A stretch of 33,629 nt of DNA from Neoroseomonas soli (GTDB lineage: Bacteria; Pseudomonadota; Alphaproteobacteria; Acetobacterales; Acetobacteraceae): the NCBI RefSeq assembly GCF_018129065.1, contig NZ_JAAEDM010000058.1:1-33629 (forward strand). Reading direction: 5' to 3'. Shown here in pieces: positions 25,845 through 33,629 of this stretch. The notes under the pieces were generated by a model. The model saw nothing but the letters and a program-made list of their open reading frames with translations. It was not told the origin of the DNA and ran no database searches. Each line of letters opens with the position of its first letter. Position 1 is the first letter of the stretch. A program made the translations under genes and the position numbers.

Positions 25845-28800
25845 TCAGAGGCTCATCAGGGACGCATTGCCGCCGGCGGCGGCGGTGTTGATGCTGGTGC
25901 TACGCTCGGCCACGAGCATGTCGGGCGGATAGATCTGTCCTGCTGCGACCTCCTGCGGCGACAGGGCGAGCACCGGGCGGATCGGCCCATCCGCTGCGGC
26001 GACGGCCTGGAGCAGCGCGCGCAGCGCCTCCGGGCCGCCTTCGAACAGGATGGCATCGAAGGCCCCCGGCTTCGTGTTCGCCGCCACGACGACGTGCGCT
26101 GCGAGGGCTGGGGGCATGCCGTCGAGTGCGTCCAGCACGGCCGCGGGGGCCTGCACGCGCACGGCATTGCCGGTCGCCAGGCAGGCCGTGACCTGCAACA
26201 GCAGGCCGTCCCGCGTCTCGGCATGGCAAAGCACGATGCCGCGCGGGTGCAGGCTGTATCGGTTCGCCTCGCCGACCGGACCCGGCAACTCGATGTCGAG
26301 GCCGGCACGCGATGCTGAGACCTGGCGCCCGGCGGCCTCCGCCATGCCGGGATGCCGGGCACGCAGCCAGTCGAGATAGGCCGCGGCTGCCGGGACCGGC
26401 ATCGTGGCCGGCAGCGGCGGCGCGGCGGGGCAGGCCGCGAGCAGCCGCCGCAGATACAGCGGCCCGCCCGCCTTCGGCCCGGTGCCCGACAGGCCATGCC
26501 CGCCGAAGGGCTGCACCCCCACCACCGCGCCGATCATGTTGCGGTTGACGTAGAGATTGCCCGCCACCGCCCGCGCCGTGACGTGCGCGACGGTCGCATC
26601 GATGCGCGAATGCACGCCGAAGGTCAGGCCGTAGCCGGTGGCCTCGATGTCGCGCAGCAGCGAGTCGAGTCCCTCGCGCCGGAAGCGCAGCACGTGCAGG
26701 ACGGGGCCGAAGACCTCCCGCGCCAGCTCCACCAGGCCGTCGATCTCAATCAGCGTCGGCGCGACGAAGGTGCCCTGCGCGCAGACCTCCGGCAGCGGGA
26801 TCGCGTGGACCCGGCGCCCCTTCGCGCGCATCGCCGCGATGTGGGCGAGGATGCCCTCGCGCGCTTCCGCCGTGATCACCGGCCCCACATCGGTCGCCAG
26901 CCGGTCCGTGTTGCCCAGCGCGAGGTCCGCCATGGCGCCGCGCAGCATCGCCAGCACGCGATCGGCGATCTCCTCCTGCAGGCACAACACGCGCAGCGCC
27001 GAACAACGCTGCCCCGCACTGTCGAAGGCGGAGGCCAGCACATCCGCCACCACCTGCTCGGGCAATGCGGAGGAATCCACCACCAGCGCGTTCTGCCCGC
27101 CGGTCTCGGCGATCAGCGGCACGGGCGTGCCGTCCGGGTTCAGCCGCTGGGCCAGGCTGCGGGCGATCAGCCGCGCCACCTCGGTCGAGCCGGTGAACAT
27201 CACGCCGCGCACCCGCGCATCGGCCACCAACTGCGCGCCGACGCGCCCGTCGCCAGGCAGCAGTTGCAGCGCGCCGGGCGGCACCCCAGCCTCATGCAGG
27301 ATGCCGACCGCGAGCGCGGCGATCAGCGGCGTCTCCTCGGCCGGCTTGGCGAGCACGACATTGCCGGCCGCGAGCGCCGCTGCGACCTGCCCGGTGAAGA
27401 TGGCGAGCGGGAAGTTCCACGGCGAGATGCAGGACACGGGGCCAAGCGGCACCTGCACGGCGGGATCGAAGCCGCGCGCCTGAGCGGCATAGTAGCGGAG
27501 GAAATCCACCGCCTCGCGCACTTCGCCGACCGCGTTCGCCAGCGTCTTGCCCGCCTCCCGCACGATCGGGCCGAGCAGCGCCGGCATCCGCGCTTCCAGC
27601 ATGTCGGCCGCGCGCTCCAGCAGGCCGGCCCGCGCGGCGGGCGGCGTGGCGGCCCAGCCCGGCGCGGCGGCCTCCGCCTGGGCGAGGGCGGTCTCCACCA
27701 CCTTCGGTGTCGCCTCGATCACCTCGCCCACCACGTCGCGATGGTCGGCGGGGTTGCGTACCGCGCGCGCCTCGCCCACCGCGGCGCCGTCTGCCAGAAG
27801 CGGCACGGCTTGCAGTGGCTGCGCAGCGGTGGCGGCCAGCGTCTCCGAGAGCGTCGCGAGCGTCGCCTCGTCGGCGAGGTCCAGCCCTGCCGAGTTCCGC
27901 CGCGTCGCGCCGAACAGGTCGCGTGGCAGGGCGATGCGCGGATGCGGCGCGCCGAGGGGCGTGATCGCGCGCGCTTCCGCCACCGGGTCCGCCGCCAGCG
28001 CCTCCACCGGCACGGAGGCATCGCCGATCCGGTGCACGAAGGAGGAATTCGCCCCGTTCTCCAGCAACCGCCGCACGAGATACGCCAGCAGCGTCTCATG
28101 CGTGCCGACCGGGGCGTAGATGCGGCAGGGCCGGTCCAGCCCGTCCGGCCCGACCACATCCTCGTAGAGCGGTTCGCCCATGCCGTGCAGGCATTGGAAT
28201 TCGTAGCGGCCGGGATGGAACTCCGGCCCGGCCATGGCGTGGATCGCGGCGAGCGTGCGCGCATTGTGCGTGGCGAATTGCGGGAAGACCGCGTCCGGCG
28301 CTTCCAGCAGCCTGCGCGCGCAGGCGAGGTAGGAGACGTCAGTGTGCACCTTGCGTGTGAAGACCGGGAAATCCTCCTGCCCTTCGATCTGCGCGCGCTT
28401 GATCTCGCTGTCCCAATAGGCGCCCTTGACCAGGCGCAGCATGATCCGGTGCCCGCTGCGGCGCGCCAGGTCGATGACCCAGTCGAGCACGAAGGGCGCA
28501 CGCTTGCCGTAGGCCTGGACGACGAAGCCGATGCCGTCCCAGCCCCGCAGCGCCGGCGCCGTGCACAGCGCCTCGAGGATGTCGAGCGAGAGGTCGAGCC
28601 GCTCGGATTCCTCCGCGTCGATGTTCAGCCCGATGTCGTGCCGCCGCGCCAGCGTCGCGAGGTGCAGAACGCGCGGCAGCAGTTCCGTCATCGCGCGGTT
28701 CCGCTGCGCGCGGGCGTAGCGCGGATGCAGCGCGGACAGCTTGATGCTGATCCCCGGCCCCTCGATGATTCCCCGCCCGGCCGAGGCTGCGCCGATCGCC

Positions 28801-29519
28801 GCGATCGCATCCTCGTAGGCACTCAGGTAGCGCGCCGCGTCCTCCGCCGTCGCCGCGGCCTCGCCCAGCATGTCGTAGGAGTGGCGGAAGCCGCGCGCCT
28901 CCATCTGCCGCGCGCGCGCCAGCGCCTCCCCGATCGTCTGGCCCATGACGAACTGCTCGCCCATCATCCGCATCGCGACGTCCATGCCGCGCCGAATCAC
29001 CGGTTCCCCGGCGCGGGCGAGCACCCTGCCGAGGGCGGCGCCCAGCCCCGGCTCGTCTTCCGCCGCGACGAGCCGTCCGGTCAGCATCAGCCCCCAGGTC
29101 GCCGCATTGACGAAGAGCGAGGGGCTGTGGCCGAGATGCGACCGCCAGTCGCCATGGCCGATCTTGTCGCGGATCAGCGCGTCGCGCGTGGCGGTGTCAG
29201 GGATGCGCAGCAGCGCCTCGGCGAGGCACATCAGCGCCACGCCTTCGGCCGAGGAGAGCGAGAATTCCTGCACCAGCGCCTCCACGATGCCGCTACGGCG
29301 CTTGCCGCGCAGCGCCGTGACCAGGCGGCGCGCGAGAGCCTCCGCCGCGGCGTCCTGCTCGTGCGACAGCGTCGCCGCGGTGATCAGCGACGGCAGGCAT
29401 TCCTCCTCTGCCCGGCGCGTGGCCGCGGTGATCGCGGCGCGCAGCGGGGGCTCCTGGCGTGTCTCGCTCACGAAGGCGGCGAAGGGCGCTGGGTGAGGCA
29501 CGTGGGGGACAGCAGACAT
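25845..29519 (-). CDS. putA: Bifunctional proline dehydrogenase / pyrroline-5-carboxylate dehydrogenase
   Basis: A 1224-residue enzyme converting proline to glutamate with FAD and NAD. The proline dehydrogenase barrel (about residues 170-490) has IEGPGISIKLSALHPRYA, LNIDAEESERLDLSLDIL, IMLRLVKGAYWDSEIKRAQ and EFQCLHGMGEPLYEDVVG. The aldehyde dehydrogenase part (about 560-1010) has SCISPWNFPLAIFTGQVAAA, FTGSTEVARLIAR, the catalytic Glu in LIAETGGQNA and Cys in SAGQRCSALR. About 200 further residues form the C-terminal domain of long PutAs. No ribbon-helix-helix domain is present at the N-terminus, so it is not a self-repressing PutA. The ATG with AGGAAG 5 nt upstream was chosen. It is divergent from a broken Lrp-type regulator and upstream of proC. 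Confidence 0.95.
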   Translation of the reverse strand: MSAVPHVPHPAPFAAFVSETRQEPPLRAAITAATRRAEEECLPSLITAATLSHEQDAAAEALARRLVTALRGKRRSGIVEALVQEFSLSSAEGVALMCLAEALLRIPDTATRDALIRDKIGHGDWRSHLGHSPSLFVNAATWGLMLTGRLVAAEDEPGLGAALGRVLARAGEPVIRRGMDVAMRMMGEQFVMGQTIGEALARARQMEARGFRHSYDMLGEAAATAEDAARYLSAYEDAIAAIGAASAGRGIIEGPGISIKLSALHPRYARAQRNRAMTELLPRVLHLATLARRHDIGLNIDAEESERLDLSLDILEALCTAPALRGWDGIGFVVQAYGKRAPFVLDWVIDLARRSGHRIMLRLVKGAYWDSEIKRAQIEGQEDFPVFTRKVHTDVSYLACARRLLEAPDAVFPQFATHNARTLAAIHAMAGPEFHPGRYEFQCLHGMGEPLYEDVVGPDGLDRPCRIYAPVGTHETLLAYLVRRLLENGANSSFVHRIGDASVPVEALAADPVAEARAITPLGAPHPRIALPRDLFGATRRNSAGLDLADEATLATLSETLAATAAQPLQAVPLLADGAAVGEARAVRNPADHRDVVGEVIEATPKVVETALAQAEAAAPGWAATPPAARAGLLERAADMLEARMPALLGPIVREAGKTLANAVGEVREAVDFLRYYAAQARGFDPAVQVPLGPVSCISPWNFPLAIFTGQVAAALAAGNVVLAKPAEETPLIAALAVGILHEAGVPPGALQLLPGDGRVGAQLVADARVRGVMFTGSTEVARLIARSLAQRLNPDGTPVPLIAETGGQNALVVDSSALPEQVVADVLASAFDSAGQRCSALRVLCLQEEIADRVLAMLRGAMADLALGNTDRLATDVGPVITAEAREGILAHIAAMRAKGRRVHAIPLPEVCAQGTFVAPTLIEIDGLVELAREVFGPVLHVLRFRREGLDSLLRDIEATGYGLTFGVHSRIDATVAHVTARAVAGNLYVNRNMIGAVVGVQPFGGHGLSGTGPKAGGPLYLRRLLAACPAAPPLPATMPVPAAAAYLDWLRARHPGMAEAAGRQVSASRAGLDIELPGPVGEANRYSLHPRGIVLCHAETRDGLLLQVTACLATGNAVRVQAPAAVLDALDGMPPALAAHVVVAANTKPGAFDAILFEGGPEALRALLQAVAAADGPIRPVLALSPQEVAAGQIYPPDMLVAERSTSINTAAAGGNASLMSL

Positions 29520-29632
29520 TGTCGCTTCCTGATCAGACTGCATTCAGGCCTGCAGGCTAGGAACGGCGTCGCCGGATAGGTATCGCAGAATTGCTAGAAA
29601 TACCGTGTTATTCGTGGTGTTTTAGCTCAGAT
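29520..29632. promoter_or_regulatory. Likely putA promoter and Lrp-type control region
   Basis: The stretch from about 29575 to 29632 is clearly AT-richer than anything nearby (GCAGAATTGCTAGAAAT, then TGTTATTCGTGGTGTTTTAG). It lies between putA and the divergent regulator remnant. In alphaproteobacteria PutR, an Lrp-type activator, binds this kind of region. I cannot place the -35/-10 with confidence. Confidence 0.4.
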
Positions 29633-29905
29633 ATGGTTAATCGTACTGGACCCGGCGCGCACCGACCGGGTGATCCTGGCATGCTCCAGCGCAAGAGGCG
29701 GATCACAAGCCTCGAATTGGCAGACCGCAACGGCCTGTCCCCAACCGCCGCCAGCGAAAGGACGCGCCGGCTTGTGAAGGACGGGTTCGGTGCGCGGCTC
29801 GACCCGCAGCGCCTCGGCTTCGGCCCGTTGTTTTCGTGGAGGTGCTGCCCGACAGGACCGCGCCCGACGCCTTCGATCTCTTCGCCGCTGCGTCACGCCG
29901 GAATC
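29633..29905 (+). pseudogene. Decayed Lrp/AsnC-family regulator, PutR-like
   Basis: Pieces of one Lrp-type regulator appear in three frames. LDPARTDRVILA (from 29646) is in one frame. LQRKRRITSLELADRNGLSP with TAASERTRRLVKDGF and GARLDPQRLGFG is in a second. VEVLPDRTAPDAFDLFAAAS is in a third. Together they give the helix-turn-helix and the beginning of the ligand-binding domain, about half of a normal ~150-residue protein; after ~29905 similarity ends. At least two frameshifts and a 3' loss make it non-functional. The position, divergent from putA, is that of PutR, which activates putA in response to proline. The 29906-30110 remainder shows nothing recognisable. Confidence 0.75.
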
Positions 29906-30110
29906 ATCCAGCACCTCATCCCCGACCGGAGGCCGCTTGGCGCCGGGGCTGCCACGGCCCGGACGCGTCCCTCGCGACGAAGGATGGCGTCACGCGGCTT
30001 CCTGTCGGCTCGCTGACGCCCTGCGTCAGCCGCAGGTCAGCGGCGCTGCCGCATTCCTCGGCGCATCGCCCTGCAACACGCAGCGCGACGCTTCGAAGGA
30101 CAAGGATCTC

Positions 30111-30389
30111 ATGCGCAAGCTCGCCATCGCCGCCGCCGCACTCGCTTCCGTGGGCGCCTTCGCGGCCGTCGCCCAGGCCGGTAGCCTCGGCCGTCCCTGC
30201 ACCTCCGCTCCCGAAAGCCAGTGGCTCACGCTCGATGCGCTGCGGGCCCGGGCGGAGGCCGAGGGCTACCGGGTCCAGAGGGCGAAGATCAAGGCCGCCT
30301 GCGGCGAGATCTACGCGCTCGACCGCAATGGCGCGCGCGTCGAGCTGTTCCTGGACCCGGCCTCGGGCCGGATCGTCGCGACCCAGTGA
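30111..30389 (+). CDS. Small exported PepSY-domain protein
   Basis: A 92-residue protein with a signal peptide (LAIAAAALASVGAFAAVAQA). A single PepSY-like domain follows: WLTLDALRARAEAEGYRV, then KAACGEIYALDRNGARVELF and the family's closing FLDPASGRIV. Two cysteines (in RPCTS and AACGE) could pair in the periplasm. PepSY domains are regulatory or inhibitory modules often found beside two-component systems and membrane cytochromes. The ATG has AAGGA 4 nt upstream. Earlier in-frame starts run into the decayed regulator and were not used. A cytochrome b561 gene follows after 15 bp. Confidence 0.8.
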   Translation: MRKLAIAAAALASVGAFAAVAQAGSLGRPCTSAPESQWLTLDALRARAEAEGYRVQRAKIKAACGEIYALDRNGARVELFLDPASGRIVATQ

Positions 30390-30404
30390 AGAGCGGGACG
30401 TGAC

Positions 30405-31010
30405 ATGACGCTCCGCAGCGATGCGGCCGAAGCCGGCGGCGCGATGCCGCCGGAGACGGCCATCGCCCCCGGCGGCCGGGGCGCCGCGCCGGCAGGCACG
30501 GTTCCGGTGTGGGATCCCTTCGTGCGCTTCTTCCACTGGAGCCTGGTCGGCCTTTTCGCCCTCGCCTTCGCGACTGGCGACGAGGTCGAATGGCTGCACC
30601 TGGCGGCCGGCTATTCCGTCGCGGCCCTCGTCGCGCTCCGGCTCGTCTGGGGCTTCGTCGGCGCGCGGCACGCCCGCTTCTCCGGCTTCGTCCGCCCGCC
30701 GCGGGAAGTGTTGGCCTATCTGCGCGACGCCGCCCGGCTGCGGGCGCCGCGCCATCTCGGGCACAATCCGGCCGGAGGCGCGATGGTCGTCGCCCTGCTC
30801 GGGATGCTGGCCGGCCTTACCGCGACCGGCTTCATGATGACGACGGACGCCTTCTGGGGCGCGCAATGGGTGGAGGACCTGCATGAGGGCTTCGCCAACG
30901 CGACGCTGCTCCTCATCGGCCTCCATGTGGCCGGCGTCCTCTTCGCCAGCTTCGAGCACGGCGAGAACCTGGTCCGGGCGATGATCACCGGCCGCAAGCG
31001 CGCCCGCTGA
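30405..31010 (+). CDS. Cytochrome b561-type membrane protein
   Basis: A 201-residue membrane protein with four hydrophobic segments. VWDPFVRFFHWSLVGLFALA contains the first haem-ligand His, WLHLAAGYSVAALVALRLVW the second, and the C-terminal half has EDLHEGFANATLLLIGLHVA with further histidines. This is the two-haem b-type cytochrome layout that passes electrons across the inner membrane. The ~30-residue N-terminal extension is Ala/Gly/Pro-rich and not conserved-looking. GGGA lies 6 nt upstream of the ATG. It pairs with the PepSY gene in a two-gene unit, a common combination. Confidence 0.88.
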   Translation: MTLRSDAAEAGGAMPPETAIAPGGRGAAPAGTVPVWDPFVRFFHWSLVGLFALAFATGDEVEWLHLAAGYSVAALVALRLVWGFVGARHARFSGFVRPPREVLAYLRDAARLRAPRHLGHNPAGGAMVVALLGMLAGLTATGFMMTTDAFWGAQWVEDLHEGFANATLLLIGLHVAGVLFASFEHGENLVRAMITGRKRAR

Positions 31011-31041
31011 GGGCCCGCAGGCCGACGGCCCGGGCGATCGC

Positions 31042-31161
31042 TAGTGTCCTGCCCGTGAAGTTCGCTGGATTTCCAGCGAACGAAGCGGACAAGCAGGCCA
31101 CTGAAAACAAAGGCTGGTGGCCTGAGAACGAAGTCCGCAGGATTTCGGAATCAGGACACCA
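31042..31161 (-). repeat. Element B, copy 2 (opposite orientation to copy 1)
   Basis: A 120-bp copy bounded by TAGTGTCCTG and CAGGACACCA. It has the stem TTCGCTGG/CCAGCGAA (31061-31080) and a second pairing CAGGCCAC/GTGGCCTG. It is nearly the exact reverse complement of 14927-15046. Its right end overlaps the left end of element A copy 3 by two bases. Confidence 0.92.
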
Positions 31162-31265
31162 GAGCAGATCCCGATCAGGTGGACTCACCTGATCGGGTGA
31201 AGATGCTCGCAAGAACAAAGGCCTGGAGCGGTGTTCGTGAGCCGGGGCGAACGGAAACCGCTCTA
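31160..31265 (+). repeat. Element A, copy 3
   Basis: A 106-bp copy, almost identical to copy 2 (left end CAGAGCAG, right end CCGCTCTA), with the same perfect 12-bp stem at 31170-31197. Its terminal CTA, read on the minus strand, is the TAG stop of the sensor kinase gene. Elements A and B together fill nearly all the space between the convergent cytochrome and kinase genes. Confidence 0.92.
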
Positions 31266-32684
31266 AGCGGTGCCCGGGCTGCCCCGGCCGCCGGCCAGGC
31301 GGATCTCGGCCTTCAACCCCCCGAGGCGCTCGGACCGGCCGAGGCCGAGCGCGCCGCCATAGGCTTCCGCCAGGTCGCCCACGATCGCCAGCCCCAACCC
31401 GGTGCCCGGCTTCGTCGTGTCGAGGCGCCCGCCGCGGGCCAGCGCCTCCTCCGTCCGGTCCTCGGCGATGCCCGGGCCGTCATCCTCCACGGCCAGCACG
31501 ACCACGCCGGGCTTCCCCTCGTCGCAAGCGCCGGCGAGGCGGACGCCCTCCCGCGCCCATTTCGCCGCGTTTTCCGCGAGGTTGCCGAGCATCTCCGCCA
31601 GATCCTGGGCATCCGCATGGACGACGAGATCGGCCGGCACCTCCACCGTCCAGGCGAGTTCCTGCCCCCGAGGTGTCCGGCGCAGCACCTCCACCACCTG
31701 CCGCGCCACCAGGGCAGGTGCCGCCTGGCGGGGCGCGCCGCCGGCCTGCGCGGCCCGGGCGCGCGCCAGTTCGCGCTCCACATGCCGCCGCATGGCCTCG
31801 GTGACGCTCTCGATCTCCTCCGCCGTGCCGTCCTCGCCCCGCCCCCGCAGCCGCGCGGCCTCGGCCGCCAGCGCGGTGAGCGGCGTCTTGAGGCCATGCG
31901 CCAGGTCGCCCGCCCGCGCCCGCGCCCGCGCGAGCGCCTCGTCCTGCGCATCGAGGAGGTGATCCAGCTCGGCGGCGAGCGGCCGCACCTCGTCCGGGAA
32001 TCCCGCCGCGCCGAGCCGCGCCTCCCGCCCCGCGCGGACCGCGCCGAGGCGCCGGCGGAGTTCGCCCAACGGCCGCAGCCCGACCGTCACCTGCACCCAG
32101 GCGGCGGCGATCAGGAAGACGGCCAGCACCGCAAGCGATGGCGCCAATTCGGCCGCGAAGGCGCGCCCGGCGGCGCTGATCTCGGCCCGGTCCGTCGCGA
32201 CCGCAACGCGCAGGCTGCCGCCGCCGAGGCTCGCCGGCAGTGCGACACGCCGCTCCAGTGCAAGGAGCGAAGCGCCACCGGGGCCGGGGATGGTGTGCTG
32301 GTGCACCTCTCCGCTCCCCAGCGGATCGGGCGGCAGCCGCAGGATCTCATCCCACAGGGAGCGCGAGCGCAGCACGGCCGCAGCGCCGCCGCCCGGTGGG
32401 GGCGGTTCCTCCGCGATCTGCCAGTAGAGTCCGCCGAGAGGTTCCTGGAAACGCGGTTCGGCCGGCAGGCGGGCGAGCTGCAGGGCGCCATCCTGCGCGC
32501 GTTCGAGCCCGTCGATCAGTTGCCGCAGATGCGTCTCGAGCTCGAGGGCCACCCGCCGCTCCACGTGCCGCTCGAACAGCAGCACGAGACCGAAGCCGGC
32601 CAGCGCCAGCGCGAGCAGGATCGAGGCGCCGCCAGCGGCGAGCAGTCGCAGCCGCAGTGAACCGGTGCCGCCCTGCCGCTTCAC
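31263..32684 (-). CDS. Two-component sensor histidine kinase
   Basis: A 473-residue kinase. Membrane helices are at about residues 14-36 and 181-201, flanking a ~145-residue periplasmic sensor domain that is Pro/Gly-rich. A HAMP-like linker leads to the H-box DLAHGLKTPLTAL with His263. NLAENAAKWA, DDGPGI and GTGLGLAIV are the N, G1 and G2 boxes. The HGLKTPL form is typical of PhoQ/QseC-type kinases. The start is a GTG overlapping the response-regulator stop (GTGA), so the two are translationally coupled. Longer in-frame readings are a shadow of the regulator gene. Its TAG stop is the end of element A. Confidence 0.9.
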   Translation of the reverse strand: MKRQGGTGSLRLRLLAAGGASILLALALAGFGLVLLFERHVERRVALELETHLRQLIDGLERAQDGALQLARLPAEPRFQEPLGGLYWQIAEEPPPPGGGAAAVLRSRSLWDEILRLPPDPLGSGEVHQHTIPGPGGASLLALERRVALPASLGGGSLRVAVATDRAEISAAGRAFAAELAPSLAVLAVFLIAAAWVQVTVGLRPLGELRRRLGAVRAGREARLGAAGFPDEVRPLAAELDHLLDAQDEALARARARAGDLAHGLKTPLTALAAEAARLRGRGEDGTAEEIESVTEAMRRHVERELARARAAQAGGAPRQAAPALVARQVVEVLRRTPRGQELAWTVEVPADLVVHADAQDLAEMLGNLAENAAKWAREGVRLAGACDEGKPGVVVLAVEDDGPGIAEDRTEEALARGGRLDTTKPGTGLGLAIVGDLAEAYGGALGLGRSERLGGLKAEIRLAGGRGSPGTA

Positions 32685-33352
32685 GCCGTCGATTGCTCCT
32701 CGGGTACGAGATAGCCGAAGCCGCGGCGGGTCTCGATCAGGTCCACGCCGAGCTTGCGCCGCAGGCGGCCCATCAGCACCTCGACCGCATTCGGGTCGCG
32801 GTCGTGGTCGTGATCGTAGAGGTGTTCCATCAGCTCGGTCGGCGGCACGACCCGCCCGGCATGGTGCATCAGGTAGCTGAGGCAGCGGTATTCGAGCGGC
32901 GAGAGCGCGACCGGCGCGCCCGCCACCGTCACTCGCATCTGTCGCGTGTCCAGCACGACCGGGCCGATCGCGAGCGACGGCGTGGCGCGCCCCGCGGCAC
33001 GGCGCAGCAGGGCGCGCACGCGCGCCAGCAACTCCTCCATGGCGAAGGGTTTCGGCAGGTAGTCGTCGGCGCCCGCGTCGATCCCCTCCACGCGCTCCGC
33101 CCAGGCGCCGCGCGCAGTCAGGATCAGCACCGGGAAGCCGCGATTGCCGGCGCGCCACTTCTTCAGCACGGCGAGGCCATCCATCTTCGGCAGGCCGAGG
33201 TCGAGCACGGCGGCGTCATAGTCCTCGGTGTCGCCCCGGAACCAGGCCGCTTCACCGTCGCGGACGTGGTCCACCGCATAGCCTGCGCCCACCAGGGCCG
33301 ACAGCACCGCGCGGGCGATCCGCGCATCATCCTCGACGAGCAGGATCCGCAT
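32681..33352 (-). CDS. OmpR-family response regulator (PhoP/QseB-like)
   Basis: A 223-residue regulator. The receiver domain has the acidic pair Glu7/Asp8 (LLVEDDARI), phospho-acceptor Asp51 in VLDLGLPKMDG and Lys101 in YLPKPF. The winged-helix DNA-binding domain ends ALSPLEYRCLSYLMHHAG, VEVLMGRLRRKLG and TRRGFGYLVPE. It should be phosphorylated by the coupled kinase downstream and control an envelope or metal-stress regulon. The PepSY gene ends 3 bp upstream, so PepSY, regulator and kinase form one operon. Confidence 0.93.
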   Translation of the reverse strand: MRILLVEDDARIARAVLSALVGAGYAVDHVRDGEAAWFRGDTEDYDAAVLDLGLPKMDGLAVLKKWRAGNRGFPVLILTARGAWAERVEGIDAGADDYLPKPFAMEELLARVRALLRRAAGRATPSLAIGPVVLDTRQMRVTVAGAPVALSPLEYRCLSYLMHHAGRVVPPTELMEHLYDHDHDRDPNAVEVLMGRLRRKLGVDLIETRRGFGYLVPEEQSTA

Positions 33353-33355
33353 GGC

Positions 33356-33629
33356 TCAGTCCGCCCGGCGCCGCAGGACGCGCGCCGTGGCCGCGTCCAC
33401 ATGGACCTCCACCAGGCGGCCCGCCGGCCCGATCACCTTGAACTCATAGATCCAGCGCCCGTCGTCGCGATCGAAATCCACGCCGACCACCTCGCCGCCG
33501 AGTTCCGGGCGCACGCGCGCGAGGACCTCGGCGAGCGGCAGCGCCTCCCCACGCTCCAGCGCCGCGCGGGCGCGGTCGTGATCGTGGTCGCGCCGCGGGC
33601 GGGCGAGCGCGGGGCGGGCCGCGAGGATG
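33356..33629 (-). CDS. PepSY-domain protein, C-terminal part (gene runs off the window)
   Basis: The last 91 codons of a gene entering from the right edge. An acidic/His segment (RDHDHDRAR) leads into a PepSY domain: LPLAEVLARVRPELGGEVVG, then VDFDRDDGRWIYEFKVIGPA and the closing VEVHVDAATARVL. A signal peptide would lie outside the window. It immediately precedes the response regulator and kinase, the usual place for a PepSY protein that tunes the kinase. Confidence 0.75.
   Translation of the reverse strand, partial: ILAARPALARPRRDHDHDRARAALERGEALPLAEVLARVRPELGGEVVGVDFDRDDGRWIYEFKVIGPAGRLVEVHVDAATARVLRRRAD

Noticed and set aside
26352-29579. Open frame of 1075 codons on the plus strand opposite putA
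   Set aside because: Arg/His/Gln-rich low-information protein with no motif; the minus-strand PutA motifs are unambiguous.
32681-33158. Extension of the sensor kinase frame to a start at 33158
   Set aside because: The extra ~158 residues are an Arg/Gly/Ala-rich shadow of the response regulator. The GTG overlapping the regulator stop is the normal coupled start.

Overview
The window is very GC-rich chromosomal DNA. Genes are dense, GTG and TTG starts are frequent, and most Shine-Dalgarno sites are of the GGAGG type. The gene content fits an alphaproteobacterium: a TctC/Bug-type binding protein, AapJ-like binding protein, long trifunctional-type PutA, NtaA/DszA-type flavin monooxygenase, and the rsmI/LpoA-like divergent pair. 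Acetobacteraceae near Roseomonas is my best guess, but it is an inference from gene content; I see no rRNA or tRNA.

Layout. 0-2 kb: start of a lipoprotein gene and a GT-C/STT3-like membrane protein, both minus. 2-5.6 kb: an NHL beta-propeller gene beyond a 76-bp tandem duplication, then a truncated GMC oxidoreductase, an orphan Imm11-like immunity gene and an intact GMC oxidoreductase. 5.6-9.5 kb: LysR regulator divergent from a DoxX gene with a strong terminator, then a SYLF protein, a histidine phosphatase and a small RcnB/CigR-like protein. 9.5-12.9 kb: rsmI divergent from, and overlapping, an LpoA-like lipoprotein gene, followed by a PhoR-like kinase. 12.9-15.3 kb: a frameshifted gene remnant, an LLM flavin monooxygenase, and two short mobile-looking repeats.

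15.3-24.8 kb is a catabolic and uptake cluster. A GntR/FCD regulator and a FAD oxidoreductase diverge from a second FAD oxidoreductase, which is followed by three solute-binding proteins from three unrelated transporter classes with no permease. Convergent to these lie a metal-dependent amidohydrolase and a translationally coupled CobW-type GTPase. The 13-mer GATTGGATACAAT occurs in front of the second oxidoreductase and in front of the amidohydrolase, on the coding strand each time, which suggests one regulon.

24.9-30 kb holds a proline unit: putA followed 13 bp later by proC on the minus strand, with a decayed divergent Lrp-type (PutR-like) regulator. 30.1-33.6 kb holds two arms: a PepSY protein with a cytochrome b561 (plus), facing a two-component system and a second PepSY protein (minus).

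The most striking observation is a ~106-bp repeat (element A, three copies). In all three, one terminus supplies the TAG stop codon of the adjacent gene (LLM monooxygenase, proC, sensor kinase). A second ~120-bp element with 8-bp terminal inverted repeats (element B, two copies, opposite orientations) abuts element A at a shared TA-type dinucleotide. Both look like non-autonomous elements with TA target preference, which in a GC-rich genome would tend to land on stop codons.
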